NCBI GenBank assembly: GCA_052173355.1
Contig: JBQMYS010000014.1
Span: 1 to 26,003, forward strand
Reading direction: 5' to 3'
Origin: JABZIP01 sp052173355
GTDB taxonomy: Bacteria; Bacillota; Clostridia; Peptostreptococcales; Anaerovoracaceae
DNA length: 26,003 nt
Program-made: the position numbers and the translations under genes
Shown here: piece by piece, positions 7,190-16,760 of the stretch
Layout: the number at the start of each line of letters is the position of its first letter
Numbering within the stretch: position 1 is the stretch's first letter
The notes under the pieces: generated by a model
Told to the model about the DNA's origin: nothing
The model's database searches: none
The model's input: only the letters and a program-made list of their open reading frames with translations

Positions 7190-8422
7190 ATGCAAAAATA
7201 TGAATATTTGAGCAAAGCTGATTCCGAAGTCTTTGGAATAATGCAAAAAGAACTGGAAAGACAAAAAGGGAATTTGGAACTGATAGCTTCAGAAAATATA
7301 GTTAGCGATGCGGTAATGGAAGCGATGGGAACCTGCTTTACAAATAAATATGCAGAAGGATACCCGGCAAAGCGTTACTACGGCGGTTGTGAGTACGTAG
7401 ATGAACTTGAAAATTTAGCAATAGAAAGGGCAAAGAAGCTTTTCGGAGCGGAGCACGCAAACGTTCAGCCGCACTCGGGGTCACAAGCAAATATGGGAGT
7501 ATATTTTGCCATGCTCGAATTTGGTGATACCGTATTGGGTATGGACTTATCGCAAGGCGGACATTTGACACATGGATCTCCTGTCAATATTTCAGGAACG
7601 TATTTTAAATTTTTTGACTACGGAGTTGATGACGAAACTGAGCAGATTGACTATGAGGTGTTTCGTCAAAGGGCGTTAGAGGTAAAACCTAAGATGATAG
7701 TTGCAGGTGCAAGTGCATATGCAAGGAAGATAGATTTTGCCAAAATGGCAGAAGTTGCAAAAGAAGTAAATGCGTATTTCATGGTAGATATGGCACATAT
7801 TGCAGGGCTTGTTGCGGCGGGACTTCATCAAAATCCATGCGAATATGCGGATTTTGTTACAACGACAACACATAAAACACTTAGAGGACCAAGGGGAGGA
7901 CTGATACTTTGCAAAGCTGAATATGCGGCAAAGATAGATAAAGCAATGTTTCCGGGGATACAAGGCGGTCCGCTTGAGCATATAATTGCATCAAAAGCGG
8001 TGTGTTTCGGAGAGGCGCTTAAGGATGATTTTAAAAATTATCAGAAGCAAATTTTACTAAATGCAAAGGCACTTGCTAAAGGACTTCAGGACAGAGGATT
8101 TAAACTTGTTTCCGGAGGCACAGATAATCATTTGATGTTAATCAGTCTTATCGGTAGCGATATGACAGGAAAAGAGGCTGAAACCAAACTTGATTTGGCG
8201 AGGATAACTGTAAACAAAAATTCAATACCGAATGATCCGCAAAACTTCTTTAAAACTTCAGGACTTCGTGTAGGAACACCTGCTGTTACTACAAGGGGAA
8301 TGAAAGAAGCTGAAATGGATTTAATTGCAGAGGCAATTCATTTGGTATTACACGAAGACAAGATTGAAGAAGCAAAGAAAATAGTCAAGGAATTAACGGA
8401 CAAGTTTCCTATTTATGAATAA
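7190..8422 (+). CDS. glyA: Serine hydroxymethyltransferase
   Basis: GlyA interconverts serine plus tetrahydrofolate and glycine plus 5,10-methylene-tetrahydrofolate with PLP, supplying one-carbon units for thymidylate and purine synthesis. The 410-residue protein has the usual length. The PLP lysine is K229 in TTTTHKTLRGPRGG; D200 and H203 in MVDMAHIAGL support the cofactor ring; RYYGGCEYVDELE and GSQANMGVY are characteristic family segments. It lies between the pyr operon and the plsX cluster but has its own promoter and terminator, so it is probably a single-gene unit. Confidence 0.97.
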   Translation: MQKYEYLSKADSEVFGIMQKELERQKGNLELIASENIVSDAVMEAMGTCFTNKYAEGYPAKRYYGGCEYVDELENLAIERAKKLFGAEHANVQPHSGSQANMGVYFAMLEFGDTVLGMDLSQGGHLTHGSPVNISGTYFKFFDYGVDDETEQIDYEVFRQRALEVKPKMIVAGASAYARKIDFAKMAEVAKEVNAYFMVDMAHIAGLVAAGLHQNPCEYADFVTTTTHKTLRGPRGGLILCKAEYAAKIDKAMFPGIQGGPLEHIIASKAVCFGEALKDDFKNYQKQILLNAKALAKGLQDRGFKLVSGGTDNHLMLISLIGSDMTGKEAETKLDLARITVNKNSIPNDPQNFFKTSGLRVGTPAVTTRGMKEAEMDLIAEAIHLVLHEDKIEEAKKIVKELTDKFPIYE

Positions 8423-8474
8423 ATTGTAAAATTTTAAATTTGAAATAAATTTAATGCTGCAAAGGTTTTTTTGA

Positions 8475-8501
8475 AAGCACCCATAAAGGGTGCTTATTTT
8501 G
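8475..8501 (+). terminator. Intrinsic terminator of glyA
   Basis: AAGCACCC (8475-8482), loop ATAAA, and GGGTGCTT (8488-8495) form an 8-bp perfect stem followed by ATTTTG. It lies 53 bases after the glyA stop and before the plsX promoter. Confidence 0.8.
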
Positions 8502-8506
8502 TTACA

Positions 8507-8550
8507 CAAAACCAAAAAAATACAGAATTCTTTATTGGCAAAACCAAAAA
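8507..8550 (+). repeat. 12-bp direct repeat upstream of the plsX promoter
   Basis: CAAAACCAAAAA occurs at 8507-8518 and again at 8539-8550, 32 bp start to start, about three helical turns. The second copy ends 14 bases before the -35 element of plsX. It may be a regulator-binding site or part of an A-rich UP element. Confidence 0.5.
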
Positions 8551-8564
8551 TGTAATAAAAATAC

Positions 8565-8593
8565 TTGAAAAAAATACCGGCTTGTGGTAAAAT
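8565..8593 (+). promoter_or_regulatory. Extended -10 promoter of the plsX cluster
   Basis: TTGAAA at 8565-8570, a 17-base spacer and TAAAAT at 8588-8593, with a TGG just before the -10 (extended -10). The A-rich 8540-8560 stretch is placed like an UP element. The predicted start is near 8600, next to a partial inverted repeat (GAGT-AG-ACTC, 8604-8613). Confidence 0.75.
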
Positions 8594-8639
8594 AAGCTAT
8601 TGTGAGTAGACTCAAGTTCCAATTTAGATGGAGGAATAA

Positions 8640-9653
8640 ATGAAGATAATTTTGGACGGAATGGGCGGAGATAACGCACCATCGGAGATAGTAAAGGGCG
8701 CAGTTGAAGCATCAATGCTGATAGATGAAAATATTATAATAGTCGGAGATGAAGTAAAAATAAATTCAGAACTTGCAAAATACAAGTATGACGGTAATCA
8801 AATCAGCATAAAAAATGCGACTGAGATAATAGAAAATACGGATTCACCGGTCAAAGCTATAAGGACGAAAAAAGATTCATCTATGGTAATAGGTATGGAA
8901 ATGCTGAAAAATGGAGAAGGAGATTTGTTTATCTCTGCGGGAAACAGCGGGGCATTGCTTGCAGGAAGTCTTTTCATAATAGGCAGGGTTCAAGGAATAG
9001 ATAGGCCTGCTCTTGCTATGGTTTATCCCATAATGGGTGCGAACCCCTCTCTGCTTTTGGATGCAGGTGCAAATGCTGAATGTAAACCGGAGAATATATT
9101 GGAATTTGCTACAATGGGAAGTATTTATATGGAAAAAGTGCTTGGTAGAGAGAATCCAAGCATAGGTCTTGTGAATGTAGGTGCGGAAGAAACAAAAGGA
9201 ACAACAGTCTGTAAAGCGGCATATGAACTTTTGAGTAAAAGTAAGTTGAATTTTCAAGGCAATGTAGAAGCACGAGATATACCGTTTGCTGCAAGTGATG
9301 TACTTGTCTGCGACGGATTTGTAGGCAATGTAATACTTAAATTGACAGAAGGAATGGCACTTTCTCTGCTAACACAGGTGAAGAAAAAATTTACCGAAGG
9401 CTTGAAAGCAAAGATGGGAGCGGCACTTTTGTACGATAAGATGAAAGTGTTGAAAAATGAATTTGATTATTCGGAGTACGGCGGAGCGCCGATATTGGGT
9501 GTTAAAAAACCTATTGTGAAAATGCATGGGTCATCGAATGCAAATGCGGTAAAAAATACAATAATCAAGGGAATATTTTTTGCAGAAAAAAATGTGGTCC
9601 AAACCATAGCCGATTCTGTTTTGGAACTTGAGGAGATAAGGATAAGTGAGTAA
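8640..9653 (+). CDS. plsX: Phosphate acyltransferase (acyl-ACP to acyl-phosphate)
   Basis: PlsX makes acyl-phosphate from acyl-ACP, the acyl donor for PlsY in phosphatidic acid synthesis; it is a peripheral membrane enzyme. The 337-residue product begins with the signature DGMGGDNAP at residues 6-14 and contains further family segments such as SAGNSGALLAGS and VCDGFVGNVILK. GGAGG at 8630-8634 sets the ATG. In many Firmicutes plsX follows rpmF and precedes fab genes; here rpmF lies about 12 kb away and rnc follows at once, overlapping by 8 bases. PlsY and GpsA are encoded downstream in the same run. Confidence 0.95.
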   Translation: MKIILDGMGGDNAPSEIVKGAVEASMLIDENIIIVGDEVKINSELAKYKYDGNQISIKNATEIIENTDSPVKAIRTKKDSSMVIGMEMLKNGEGDLFISAGNSGALLAGSLFIIGRVQGIDRPALAMVYPIMGANPSLLLDAGANAECKPENILEFATMGSIYMEKVLGRENPSIGLVNVGAEETKGTTVCKAAYELLSKSKLNFQGNVEARDIPFAASDVLVCDGFVGNVILKLTEGMALSLLTQVKKKFTEGLKAKMGAALLYDKMKVLKNEFDYSEYGGAPILGVKKPIVKMHGSSNANAVKNTIIKGIFFAEKNVVQTIADSVLELEEIRISE

Positions 9654-10323
9654 AAAAACTCTTGAAAATGCTATCGGCTACAATTTCAAATCTGAAGAAT
9701 TGCTAAATAATGCGTTAATTCATTCTTCATATGTAGCGGAGAATCCAAATGCGAAAAGCAATGAGCGACTTGAATTTTTAGGAGATGCAGTGCTCGAAAC
9801 GGTTATCAGTGAAGAAATTTACAAAATAGCACCGGAATTGCCGGAAGGAAAGCTTTCCGTAGTCAGAGCGTATATAGTTAGAGAAGACAGTTTGGTAAAA
9901 ATTGCAAGTGATTTGAATTTGGGCGAATATTTAAAATTTGGAATTGGTGAACAAAAAGCGGGTGGAAATCAAAAACCGTCAATACTTGCAGATGCAGTAG
10001 AAGCTTTGATAGGGGCAATTTTTTTGGATTCGAATTATGAACAAGTAAAGTGCGTTGTGCTCGGGCTTTTTTCAGAAAAAATAAAAAAAGCTGTAAGTTC
10101 TGAGGATTTCGGAGATTATAAGTCACAATTTCAAATAAAAATTCAGCAAAATAAAGATGCCTGTATTGAATACCGTTTGGATGCAACAAAGGGTAAACCT
10201 AACTGTATGGAATTTTTTGTATCTTTACTCGTGAACGGAGAAAAAATTTCAGAGGGGACAGGTACAAAAAAGAAAGAGGCGGAGCAGGCGGCGGCGAAAG
10301 CTGCGCTAGAAAGGATATTTTAG
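9646..10323 (+). CDS. rnc: Ribonuclease III
   Basis: RNase III cleaves double-stranded RNA, including rRNA precursors. The 225-residue protein has the catalytic domain signature NERLEFLGDAVLE (residues 39-51, with metal ligands E43 and D47) and the second acidic pair D116/E119 in ADAVEAL, followed by a dsRNA-binding domain from about 157 to the end (DYKSQFQIKIQQ ... KKKEAEQAAAKAAL). It starts with GTG at 9646, inside the end of plsX, with AGGAG at 9631-9635. The start of smc follows its stop after one base. Confidence 0.95.
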   Translation: MSKKTLENAIGYNFKSEELLNNALIHSSYVAENPNAKSNERLEFLGDAVLETVISEEIYKIAPELPEGKLSVVRAYIVREDSLVKIASDLNLGEYLKFGIGEQKAGGNQKPSILADAVEALIGAIFLDSNYEQVKCVVLGLFSEKIKKAVSSEDFGDYKSQFQIKIQQNKDACIEYRLDATKGKPNCMEFFVSLLVNGEKISEGTGTKKKEAEQAAAKAALERIF

Positions 10324-10324
10324 G

Positions 10325-13300
10325 ATGTATTTCAAGCGTATAGATATTTGTGGGTTCAAGTCATTTGCAGAACCTGTGTCTATAGATTTGAGCAAAGGAA
10401 TAACCTGTATAGTAGGACCGAATGGAAGCGGAAAAAGTAATGTTTCTGATGCTATCAGGTGGGTTTTAGGCGAACAAAGTCCGAAAATCTTACGCGGAGG
10501 TAAGATGGAGGATGTTATATTTTCCGGCACTGCAAAAAGACGTTCAAAGGGAATGGCAGAGGTGGTGCTTGTGATAGACAACAGCAGCAAAATATTACCG
10601 ATTGATTACAGTGAAGTTGCTATTACCCGAAGGGCATTTAGATCGGGCGAAGGAGAATATTACATAAATGCCAATCAATGCCGTTTAAAAGATATTCGGG
10701 AACTTATAATGGATACAGGCATAGGTGTTGACGGATACTCATTGATAGGACAGGGTAAAATAGCAGATATAGTAAGTAATAAAGTTGAAAGCCGCAGGGA
10801 AATATTTGAAGAAGCGGCAGGAATAGTAAAATATAGAAGCAAGAAAGCTGAAGCTGAAAAGAAACTTGAAAATACAGGACTGAATTTGAGCAGAGTTAAC
10901 GATATTATCGCGGAAATATCGTCAAGAATTGATTTGTTGAAAGATGAAAGTGATGTTGCAAAGGAGTTTTTGAGACTTAGCGAAGAATATAAAAAAGTTG
11001 AAGTAAATGTAATTTTAAAAAATATAGAAGAAATTGAACTTAAAAATGAATATTTAAAAGATGACCTGGTAGATTTCAGTGTAAATTTGGAAGAAATTGC
11101 TGAAAAGTATACAAAGCTTAAGGGCGAAATTACGAACGGTCAGGACGAATTACGGCATCTTGAAAAATTACTCGAAGAAGCACGAGCGAAGAAAATTGCT
11201 CTTGTTGAAGAAATAAATAGGATTAGCAGTGAGGATACGGTTAGAAAAGAAAAACTGAATTTATTTGAAAAAGAAGAAATGCGTTTGCAATTAAGTATTA
11301 CGGAAAATTCGGATAGATTTGATGAAAGCTGCCAGAAGGAAAAAATACTTTGTGATGAAATAGATATGCTTGATTCGAAAATCAGCTTATTGAAAGATGA
11401 AATTTGCAAAAAAGAGCATGATTTAAAAAAATCGACAGCTGCTAACGAAGCGCTTTTAAAGTCGATTGAGGAAAAGAAGGAAAATCTTTTTGAATTTCAC
11501 TCAAAGATAGCGAGTAAAAAGGCTGAAATAGCGGGATTGCAGAATTTGGTCGAAGCTTTAAATAAGAAAAAAAATCAGCTATTAGAAGAAGAAGCTGAAT
11601 ACGAAGTAAAGAAAAAAGAATATGAAAATCAGCTTATCGTACTTGATGCAAATGTAAATGAACATTTGAATGAAAGATTGAATTTGGAAAAAACAATAGG
11701 AGAGCAAAAGTTTTCATTTAAGGAACTTTCAATAAAATTATCAAAAATTACGGAGGAATTGCAAAAAAATAAATATGAATTAGCCAATTTGTCTGCAAGG
11801 AAGCGAACTATCGAAGAACTTGAAAGCAATTATGACGGATACAGCTATGCTGTTAAGTATGTGATGAAACGGGAATTTACCGGTGTTTACGGTGTACTTG
11901 CCGATTTGATAAAAGTACCGCAGGGATTTGAACTTGCGATAGAAACGGCGCTTGGTGCATCACTTCAAAATATAGTTTGCAGTGATGAGCAGGCAGCAAG
12001 AAATATTATTGAATTGCTGAAACGTGACAAGGCAGGAAGATTGACATTTTTACCACTTTCCTCTATGAAGGGCGAAATCTTAAATGTTTCACCGGAAATT
12101 TCTAAAAGTGAAGGGTTTAAGGGAGTTGCCGCTAATTGCATAGAATTTGCTGAAAAATATAGAGGCGTTGTTCAGTATTTGCTAGGCAAGGTAATAATTG
12201 CGGATAATTTGAAAAATGCTATATCACTTACAAAAAAAACAAAGGTTAATTTTAGAATAGTCACTCTCGAAGGAGATGTAATAAATGCAGGCGGTGCGAT
12301 TACAGGAGGAGCATATAAAAATAAATCTGCCAATATATTTGAAAGAAAGGCTGAGATAACAGAATTATCGGAGAAAATTAGAATTTTAGAAAATCAAAAC
12401 GCAAAATTAAAACTTGAAAGCGATGATTTTCAAAGTAAAATAAATGCAGTTGCAAAAGCATTAGAAAAATTGGAAAACGATTTTTCTAATGTGCAAAGGA
12501 AGCATATAGAATTTGAAAATGCGCAAAAACTTAAAAATGATGAACTGGAAGCATTAAACGGTTTTAGCGATAAGCGAAAAGCGGAATTGAATTCAATTTT
12601 GGCAGAGAAAAAATCTACCAATAATGCAGTAGAAGATTTGATAAAAGAAAATCAAAATATGTCGGAGCAAATTGAAATTTTGAAAGCCGAGATTGAAAAT
12701 GAAATGAATATTTTGCAAGAGGCAAAACTCCCTGAAAAGGAAGGGACCGGTCAACTTACCGAGTTTAAAGTAGGGCTTTTGGAAACGGAAAATCAGAAAA
12801 ATACCAAGGAATTCCAGTTAAATGAAATTAGAAAACAATCAAAACAATTTGAAGAAAACATTAAAAATGCGAAATACGAATTACAAGCGGTTCAATCGGA
12901 TATTGAAATTTTGAATTCACAAAGTCAAAATTTTCAAAAACTTGCGGCGAAGCAGGAAGAAAGTGAGGTTTTGCAAGGATATATAAAAGAAGTAAGCCAA
13001 AAGAGAACTGAACTTTTTGAATCGGGTAAAGAAAAAGAAATTGCTTGTGACGAACTTGCAAATCAAAGGAATGGAATTGCAGATAAGAAATATGAACTTG
13101 AAATAAAACTTGCAAAGAGCGAATCGACTTTGGAAAATTACAAAAATAAGTTGTGGGATGAATTTGAAATTTCGTATGTGCAGGCATCTTCGTTTAAATC
13201 TGAGGATGTGAATTTTGCGGAAGCTCAAAAGCAGGCAAAAAAGTTAAAAGCACAGATACGTGAACTCGGCAACGTAAATGTAGGTGCTATAAAAGAATAT

Positions 13301-13864
13301 GAAGAAGTAGAAAAGCGTTACAAATTTTTGCAAGAACAGAAAAGTGATATTCAAAATGCAATGCAAAGTCTTAAGGATATAATAGAAGATATGGATGAAA
13401 CGATTAAGGTTCGTTTTAAGGAAAGTTTCGAATCCATAGCGCAGAATTTTGAGCTTGTATTTAGGGAATTGTTTGGTGGCGGAAATGCCATGCTGGAGAT
13501 GGATAATCCCCAAAATCCTCTCGAGAGTGCGATAGAGATAATAGCACAGCCACCGGGTAAAAAATTGCAAAATATAAATCTTCTGTCAGGAGGCGAAAAA
13601 ACAATGACGGCAATAGCGCTTATGTTTGCAGTGCTTAAGGCAAAACCTACGCCGTTTTGCATATTGGATGAGGTTGAGGCGGCATTGGACGACGGAAATG
13701 TCGAAAAGTTCGCAGCATATCTGCGTAAGTTTGAGCAAATTCAGTTTGCGCTTATTACACACCAAAAGGTAACTATGGAGCACGCAGATGTGCTTTACGG
13801 TATTACGATGCCTGAACAGGGAGTTTCTAAATTGCTGTCGCTTAAGTTGGATAGTGCAGTTTGA
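10325..13864 (+). CDS. smc: Chromosome segregation ATPase SMC
   Basis: SMC dimers with ScpA/ScpB form condensin, which organises and segregates the chromosome. The 1179-residue protein shows the complete architecture: N-terminal Walker A GPNGSGKS at 31-38, a long heptad-rich coiled coil, a hinge from about 518 (GVYGVLADLI) to about 670 (GGAITGGAYKN), a second coiled coil, and the C-terminal ATPase half with signature LSGGEK near 1086 and Walker B FCILDEVEAALDD near 1110. It sits between rnc and ftsY, the classical Firmicutes order. The coding strand is very A-rich in the coiled coils, as expected for Glu/Lys-rich helices. Confidence 0.97.
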   Translation: MYFKRIDICGFKSFAEPVSIDLSKGITCIVGPNGSGKSNVSDAIRWVLGEQSPKILRGGKMEDVIFSGTAKRRSKGMAEVVLVIDNSSKILPIDYSEVAITRRAFRSGEGEYYINANQCRLKDIRELIMDTGIGVDGYSLIGQGKIADIVSNKVESRREIFEEAAGIVKYRSKKAEAEKKLENTGLNLSRVNDIIAEISSRIDLLKDESDVAKEFLRLSEEYKKVEVNVILKNIEEIELKNEYLKDDLVDFSVNLEEIAEKYTKLKGEITNGQDELRHLEKLLEEARAKKIALVEEINRISSEDTVRKEKLNLFEKEEMRLQLSITENSDRFDESCQKEKILCDEIDMLDSKISLLKDEICKKEHDLKKSTAANEALLKSIEEKKENLFEFHSKIASKKAEIAGLQNLVEALNKKKNQLLEEEAEYEVKKKEYENQLIVLDANVNEHLNERLNLEKTIGEQKFSFKELSIKLSKITEELQKNKYELANLSARKRTIEELESNYDGYSYAVKYVMKREFTGVYGVLADLIKVPQGFELAIETALGASLQNIVCSDEQAARNIIELLKRDKAGRLTFLPLSSMKGEILNVSPEISKSEGFKGVAANCIEFAEKYRGVVQYLLGKVIIADNLKNAISLTKKTKVNFRIVTLEGDVINAGGAITGGAYKNKSANIFERKAEITELSEKIRILENQNAKLKLESDDFQSKINAVAKALEKLENDFSNVQRKHIEFENAQKLKNDELEALNGFSDKRKAELNSILAEKKSTNNAVEDLIKENQNMSEQIEILKAEIENEMNILQEAKLPEKEGTGQLTEFKVGLLETENQKNTKEFQLNEIRKQSKQFEENIKNAKYELQAVQSDIEILNSQSQNFQKLAAKQEESEVLQGYIKEVSQKRTELFESGKEKEIACDELANQRNGIADKKYELEIKLAKSESTLENYKNKLWDEFEISYVQASSFKSEDVNFAEAQKQAKKLKAQIRELGNVNVGAIKEYEEVEKRYKFLQEQKSDIQNAMQSLKDIIEDMDETIKVRFKESFESIAQNFELVFRELFGGGNAMLEMDNPQNPLESAIEIIAQPPGKKLQNINLLSGGEKTMTAIALMFAVLKAKPTPFCILDEVEAALDDGNVEKFAAYLRKFEQIQFALITHQKVTMEHADVLYGITMPEQGVSKLLSLKLDSAV

Positions 13865-13877
13865 GAAGGAGAATTAA

Positions 13878-14774
13878 ATGATATTCGAAAGTAAAAAAAA
13901 GACATTTTTTGGTAAATTATCAGAAAAGCTTTCTGAAGTCTTTTTAGGCAGAAAAGTTGACGAAGAATTGCTTGAAGAACTTGAAGAAGTGCTTATTACA
14001 TCTGATATAGGCATGGAAACTACAATGAAAATAACACAGCGCCTAAGAGAAGATGTTAGAAAAAAAGGACTAAATACCGAAGAAGAAGTGAAAGCGCGCA
14101 TATCTGAAATAGTATTTGAACTTTTGGATAAAGGTGAGAGGCACAAGCTTTTGGATGAGCGTCCTTTGGTAATATTGCTTTTGGGAATAAATGGCGGTGG
14201 CAAAACTACAAGTGCGGGAAAACTTGCATCTATACTAAAAAAACAAGGCAATAGCGTGCTTCTTGCGGCGGCGGATACTTTTAGAGCGGCGGCAGGCGAA
14301 CAACTTGAAATTTGGGGCAATAGGGTCAATGTTAATGTGATAAAACATAGTGAGGGAGCAGATCCCGGTGCGGTAATTTTCGATGCTATACAATCTGCGA
14401 AAGCAAAAAGCGTTGATGTTGTGATTTGTGATACGGCAGGAAGATTACAAAGTAAAAAGAACTTGATGGCTGAACTTGAAAAAATGAATCGTATTATTGA
14501 TCGGGAATTTCCCGAATCTACAAGGGAAACGCTGCTCGTACTTGATGCTACGACAGGGAAAAATGCTATTTCACAGGCGCAGGAATTTGGTAATGTTGCA
14601 GGAATCACAGGTATAATATTAACAAAATTGGATGGAACTGCTAAAGGAGGCATTACAATTACAATAGCGGATGAATTTGATTTACCTGTCAAATTTATAG
14701 GCGTAGGTGAGGGCATCGACGATTTGCTTGAGTTTGATCCCAAGGAATTTGCGGGAGGATTGTTTAATGAGTAA
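13878..14774 (+). CDS. ftsY: Signal recognition particle receptor FtsY
   Basis: FtsY is the membrane-associated GTPase receptor for SRP-bound ribosomes. The 298-residue protein consists of a short amphipathic N-terminus, the helical N domain (about 20-95) and the GTPase G domain: GINGGGKTT at 103-111, ADTFRAAAGEQL, DTAGRLQSKKNLM and ILTKLDGTAKGG. The acidic A domain of E. coli FtsY is missing, as usual in Gram-positives. The P-loop has Gly where Val or Ser is commonest, which should be tolerated. AAGGAG at 13866-13871 sets the start. The 3' end overlaps der by 8 bases. The usual neighbour ffh is not downstream. Confidence 0.95.
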   Translation: MIFESKKKTFFGKLSEKLSEVFLGRKVDEELLEELEEVLITSDIGMETTMKITQRLREDVRKKGLNTEEEVKARISEIVFELLDKGERHKLLDERPLVILLLGINGGGKTTSAGKLASILKKQGNSVLLAAADTFRAAAGEQLEIWGNRVNVNVIKHSEGADPGAVIFDAIQSAKAKSVDVVICDTAGRLQSKKNLMAELEKMNRIIDREFPESTRETLLVLDATTGKNAISQAQEFGNVAGITGIILTKLDGTAKGGITITIADEFDLPVKFIGVGEGIDDLLEFDPKEFAGGLFNE

Positions 14775-16092
14775 ACCTTTAGTGGCGGTGGTTGGAAGAC
14801 CGAATGTAGGTAAGTCCACGTTTTTTAACGTTGTAGTTGGCAGGAGAGTATCCATAGTTGAGGACACTCCGGGCGTAACGCGCGATAGAATTTATGCAGA
14901 AGCGGAGTGGTGCGGCAGGACGTTCGCTATGATAGATACAGGCGGAATTGAACCGAATACTTCTGATGTAATACTTTCACAGATGCGAGAGCAAGCTCAA
15001 ATAGCAATGGATACATCTGATGTAATACTTTTTATGGTTGACGGGAAAGAGGGTATGACAAACGCGGATGTAGAAGTTGCCAATATGCTTAGGCGAACGG
15101 GAAAACCTGTAATAGTAGTTGTGAACAAAATAGATAACCCTAAGAAAATGGAAGATTCCGTATACGATTTTTATGAATTCGGACTTGGAACGGTATTTGC
15201 AATTTCCGCAGCGAATATGCTTGGAATCGGTGATTTGCTCGATGAACTTGTATCTAATTTTCCGTTTGGAACGAGTGAGGAAGATGAAAACACAAAAATC
15301 GCGGTTATCGGAAAACCGAATGTGGGAAAATCTTCAATAATCAATAAACTGGTAGGTGAAAATCGAGTAATAGTTTCGGATATAGCAGGAACTACGAGAG
15401 ATTCAATAGATACCCCGTTCAGTTGGGAAGGGGAAATGTTTACTCTTATAGATACAGCGGGCATACGAAGAAAAAGCAAAATAAAAGAGGATATTGAAAA
15501 ATTCAGCGTGATAAGGGCTGTTGCGGCGATTGAACGATGCGATGTCTGTTTATTGATGCTGGATGCTAAAGAGGGTGTCACAGAACAGGATAAGAAAATT
15601 GCAGGAATTGCACATGAAGCCGGTAAAGGCTTAATGGTAGTTGTAAATAAATGGGATTTAATAGAAAAAGATAATCATACCATGCAGGAATTTGAAAAAG
15701 AAATAAAAAGTGAATTACCGTTTATGACTTATGCGCCTATATTGTTTATATCTGTGCTTACAGGACAGCGAATTTTTAATGTTATGCAAGAAGCAAAGGC
15801 GATTTCGGAAACACGTGCAATGCGAATTTCTACAAGCAGATTGAATGCACTAATTGCAGATGCTATGATGATTAAACCACCTCCATCGGATAAGGGTAAA
15901 CATCTTAAGATTTACTACGCTACACAGGTGGGAGTAAAACCGCCACTGTTTTCATTCCAAATAAATAAGAAAGACTTGATGCACTTTTCATATGCAAGGT
16001 ATTTGGAAAACAAAATCAGAGCGGCATATGGTTTTAGGGGGACATCAATCAAGTTTGTTTTTAGGGAGAAAGGCGAAAAAGCAGAGGAGTAA
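14767..16092 (+). CDS. der: Ribosome-assembly GTPase Der (EngA)
   Basis: Der is a double GTPase needed for 50S subunit maturation. The 441-residue protein has two G domains (GRPNVGKS at 10-17 and GKPNVGKS at 182-189, with DTGG and DTAG switch II motifs and NKID and NKWD specificity motifs) and a C-terminal KH-like domain from about residue 350. The start is ATG 14767, with GGGAGG at 14753-14758 inside the end of ftsY; the frame extends 20 codons further up but that lacks an RBS and homology. It overlaps ftsY by 8 bases and stops one base before plsY. Confidence 0.96.
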   Translation: MSKPLVAVVGRPNVGKSTFFNVVVGRRVSIVEDTPGVTRDRIYAEAEWCGRTFAMIDTGGIEPNTSDVILSQMREQAQIAMDTSDVILFMVDGKEGMTNADVEVANMLRRTGKPVIVVVNKIDNPKKMEDSVYDFYEFGLGTVFAISAANMLGIGDLLDELVSNFPFGTSEEDENTKIAVIGKPNVGKSSIINKLVGENRVIVSDIAGTTRDSIDTPFSWEGEMFTLIDTAGIRRKSKIKEDIEKFSVIRAVAAIERCDVCLLMLDAKEGVTEQDKKIAGIAHEAGKGLMVVVNKWDLIEKDNHTMQEFEKEIKSELPFMTYAPILFISVLTGQRIFNVMQEAKAISETRAMRISTSRLNALIADAMMIKPPPSDKGKHLKIYYATQVGVKPPLFSFQINKKDLMHFSYARYLENKIRAAYGFRGTSIKFVFREKGEKAEE

Positions 16093-16093
16093 G

Positions 16094-16720
16094 ATGGGAA
16101 TATCAAGTTTACAGTTAACAGTTTTCGGTATAGTGATTTTAATTTCATATCTCATAGGCAATATTTCTCCTGCAATCATAATAGGAAAGATAAACAAGCA
16201 GGATATACGTGAAACGGGCAGTCATAATGCGGGTACTACAAATGTGCTTAGAACATTTGGAAAAAAAGCGGCGGCAATTACTATGATTGTTGATATATTA
16301 AAAGGGGTTATTCCTGTAATAATTGCACGATATGTTGCAGGGCAATTTCTTAGCATACATTTTGCAAATCATCTGGCTCTCTGGGCAGGAGTTTTTGCGA
16401 TTTGCGGGCATATATGGCCTGTTGTGTTCGGCTTTAAAGGTGGCAAAGGCGTAGCCACAACTTTTGGAGTTTTGATTACAGCAATGCCGTTTTTAGGGCT
16501 ATGCGAATTGGGAATAATGCTGGTAACAGTAGCTGTTACTAAAATGGTTTCGCTTGGAGCAGTGTTGGGAGCGCTGGCATTTCCGCTTTTGGTAAGCAAA
16601 TTAGAACCTATGTATTTGCCTCAGGCTTTGTGCCTTACACTTATGATACTTTATAAGCATAATGAAAATATAGGCAGAATTGTTAGAGGTGAAGAAAATA
16701 AAATAAGTTTAAAAAAATAA
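16094..16720 (+). CDS. plsY: Acyl-phosphate:glycerol-3-phosphate acyltransferase
   Basis: PlsY is an integral membrane enzyme that transfers the acyl group of acyl-phosphate (from PlsX) to the sn-1 position of glycerol-3-phosphate. The 208-residue product is strongly hydrophobic with about five membrane segments. It carries the three loop motifs of the family: GSHNAGTTNVLRTFGKK, GHIWPVVFGFKGGKGVATT, and KHNENIGRIVRGEE. The start ATG 16094 follows the der stop directly, with GAGGAG at 16084-16089; an in-frame extension upstream lies within der and is a shadow. GpsA, which makes its glycerol-3-phosphate substrate, is the next gene. Confidence 0.95.
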   Translation: MGISSLQLTVFGIVILISYLIGNISPAIIIGKINKQDIRETGSHNAGTTNVLRTFGKKAAAITMIVDILKGVIPVIIARYVAGQFLSIHFANHLALWAGVFAICGHIWPVVFGFKGGKGVATTFGVLITAMPFLGLCELGIMLVTVAVTKMVSLGAVLGALAFPLLVSKLEPMYLPQALCLTLMILYKHNENIGRIVRGEENKISLKK

Positions 16721-16760
16721 TTAAAATTCAGTAAGTGATTTAAAATTGATTGGAGACGAA

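Noticed and set aside
13874..14743. Long minus-strand open frame of about 289 codons opposite ftsY
   Set aside because: It is an antisense shadow of a clearly conserved FtsY, Ser/Pro-rich as expected from the reverse complement, with no family motif and no separate RBS context.
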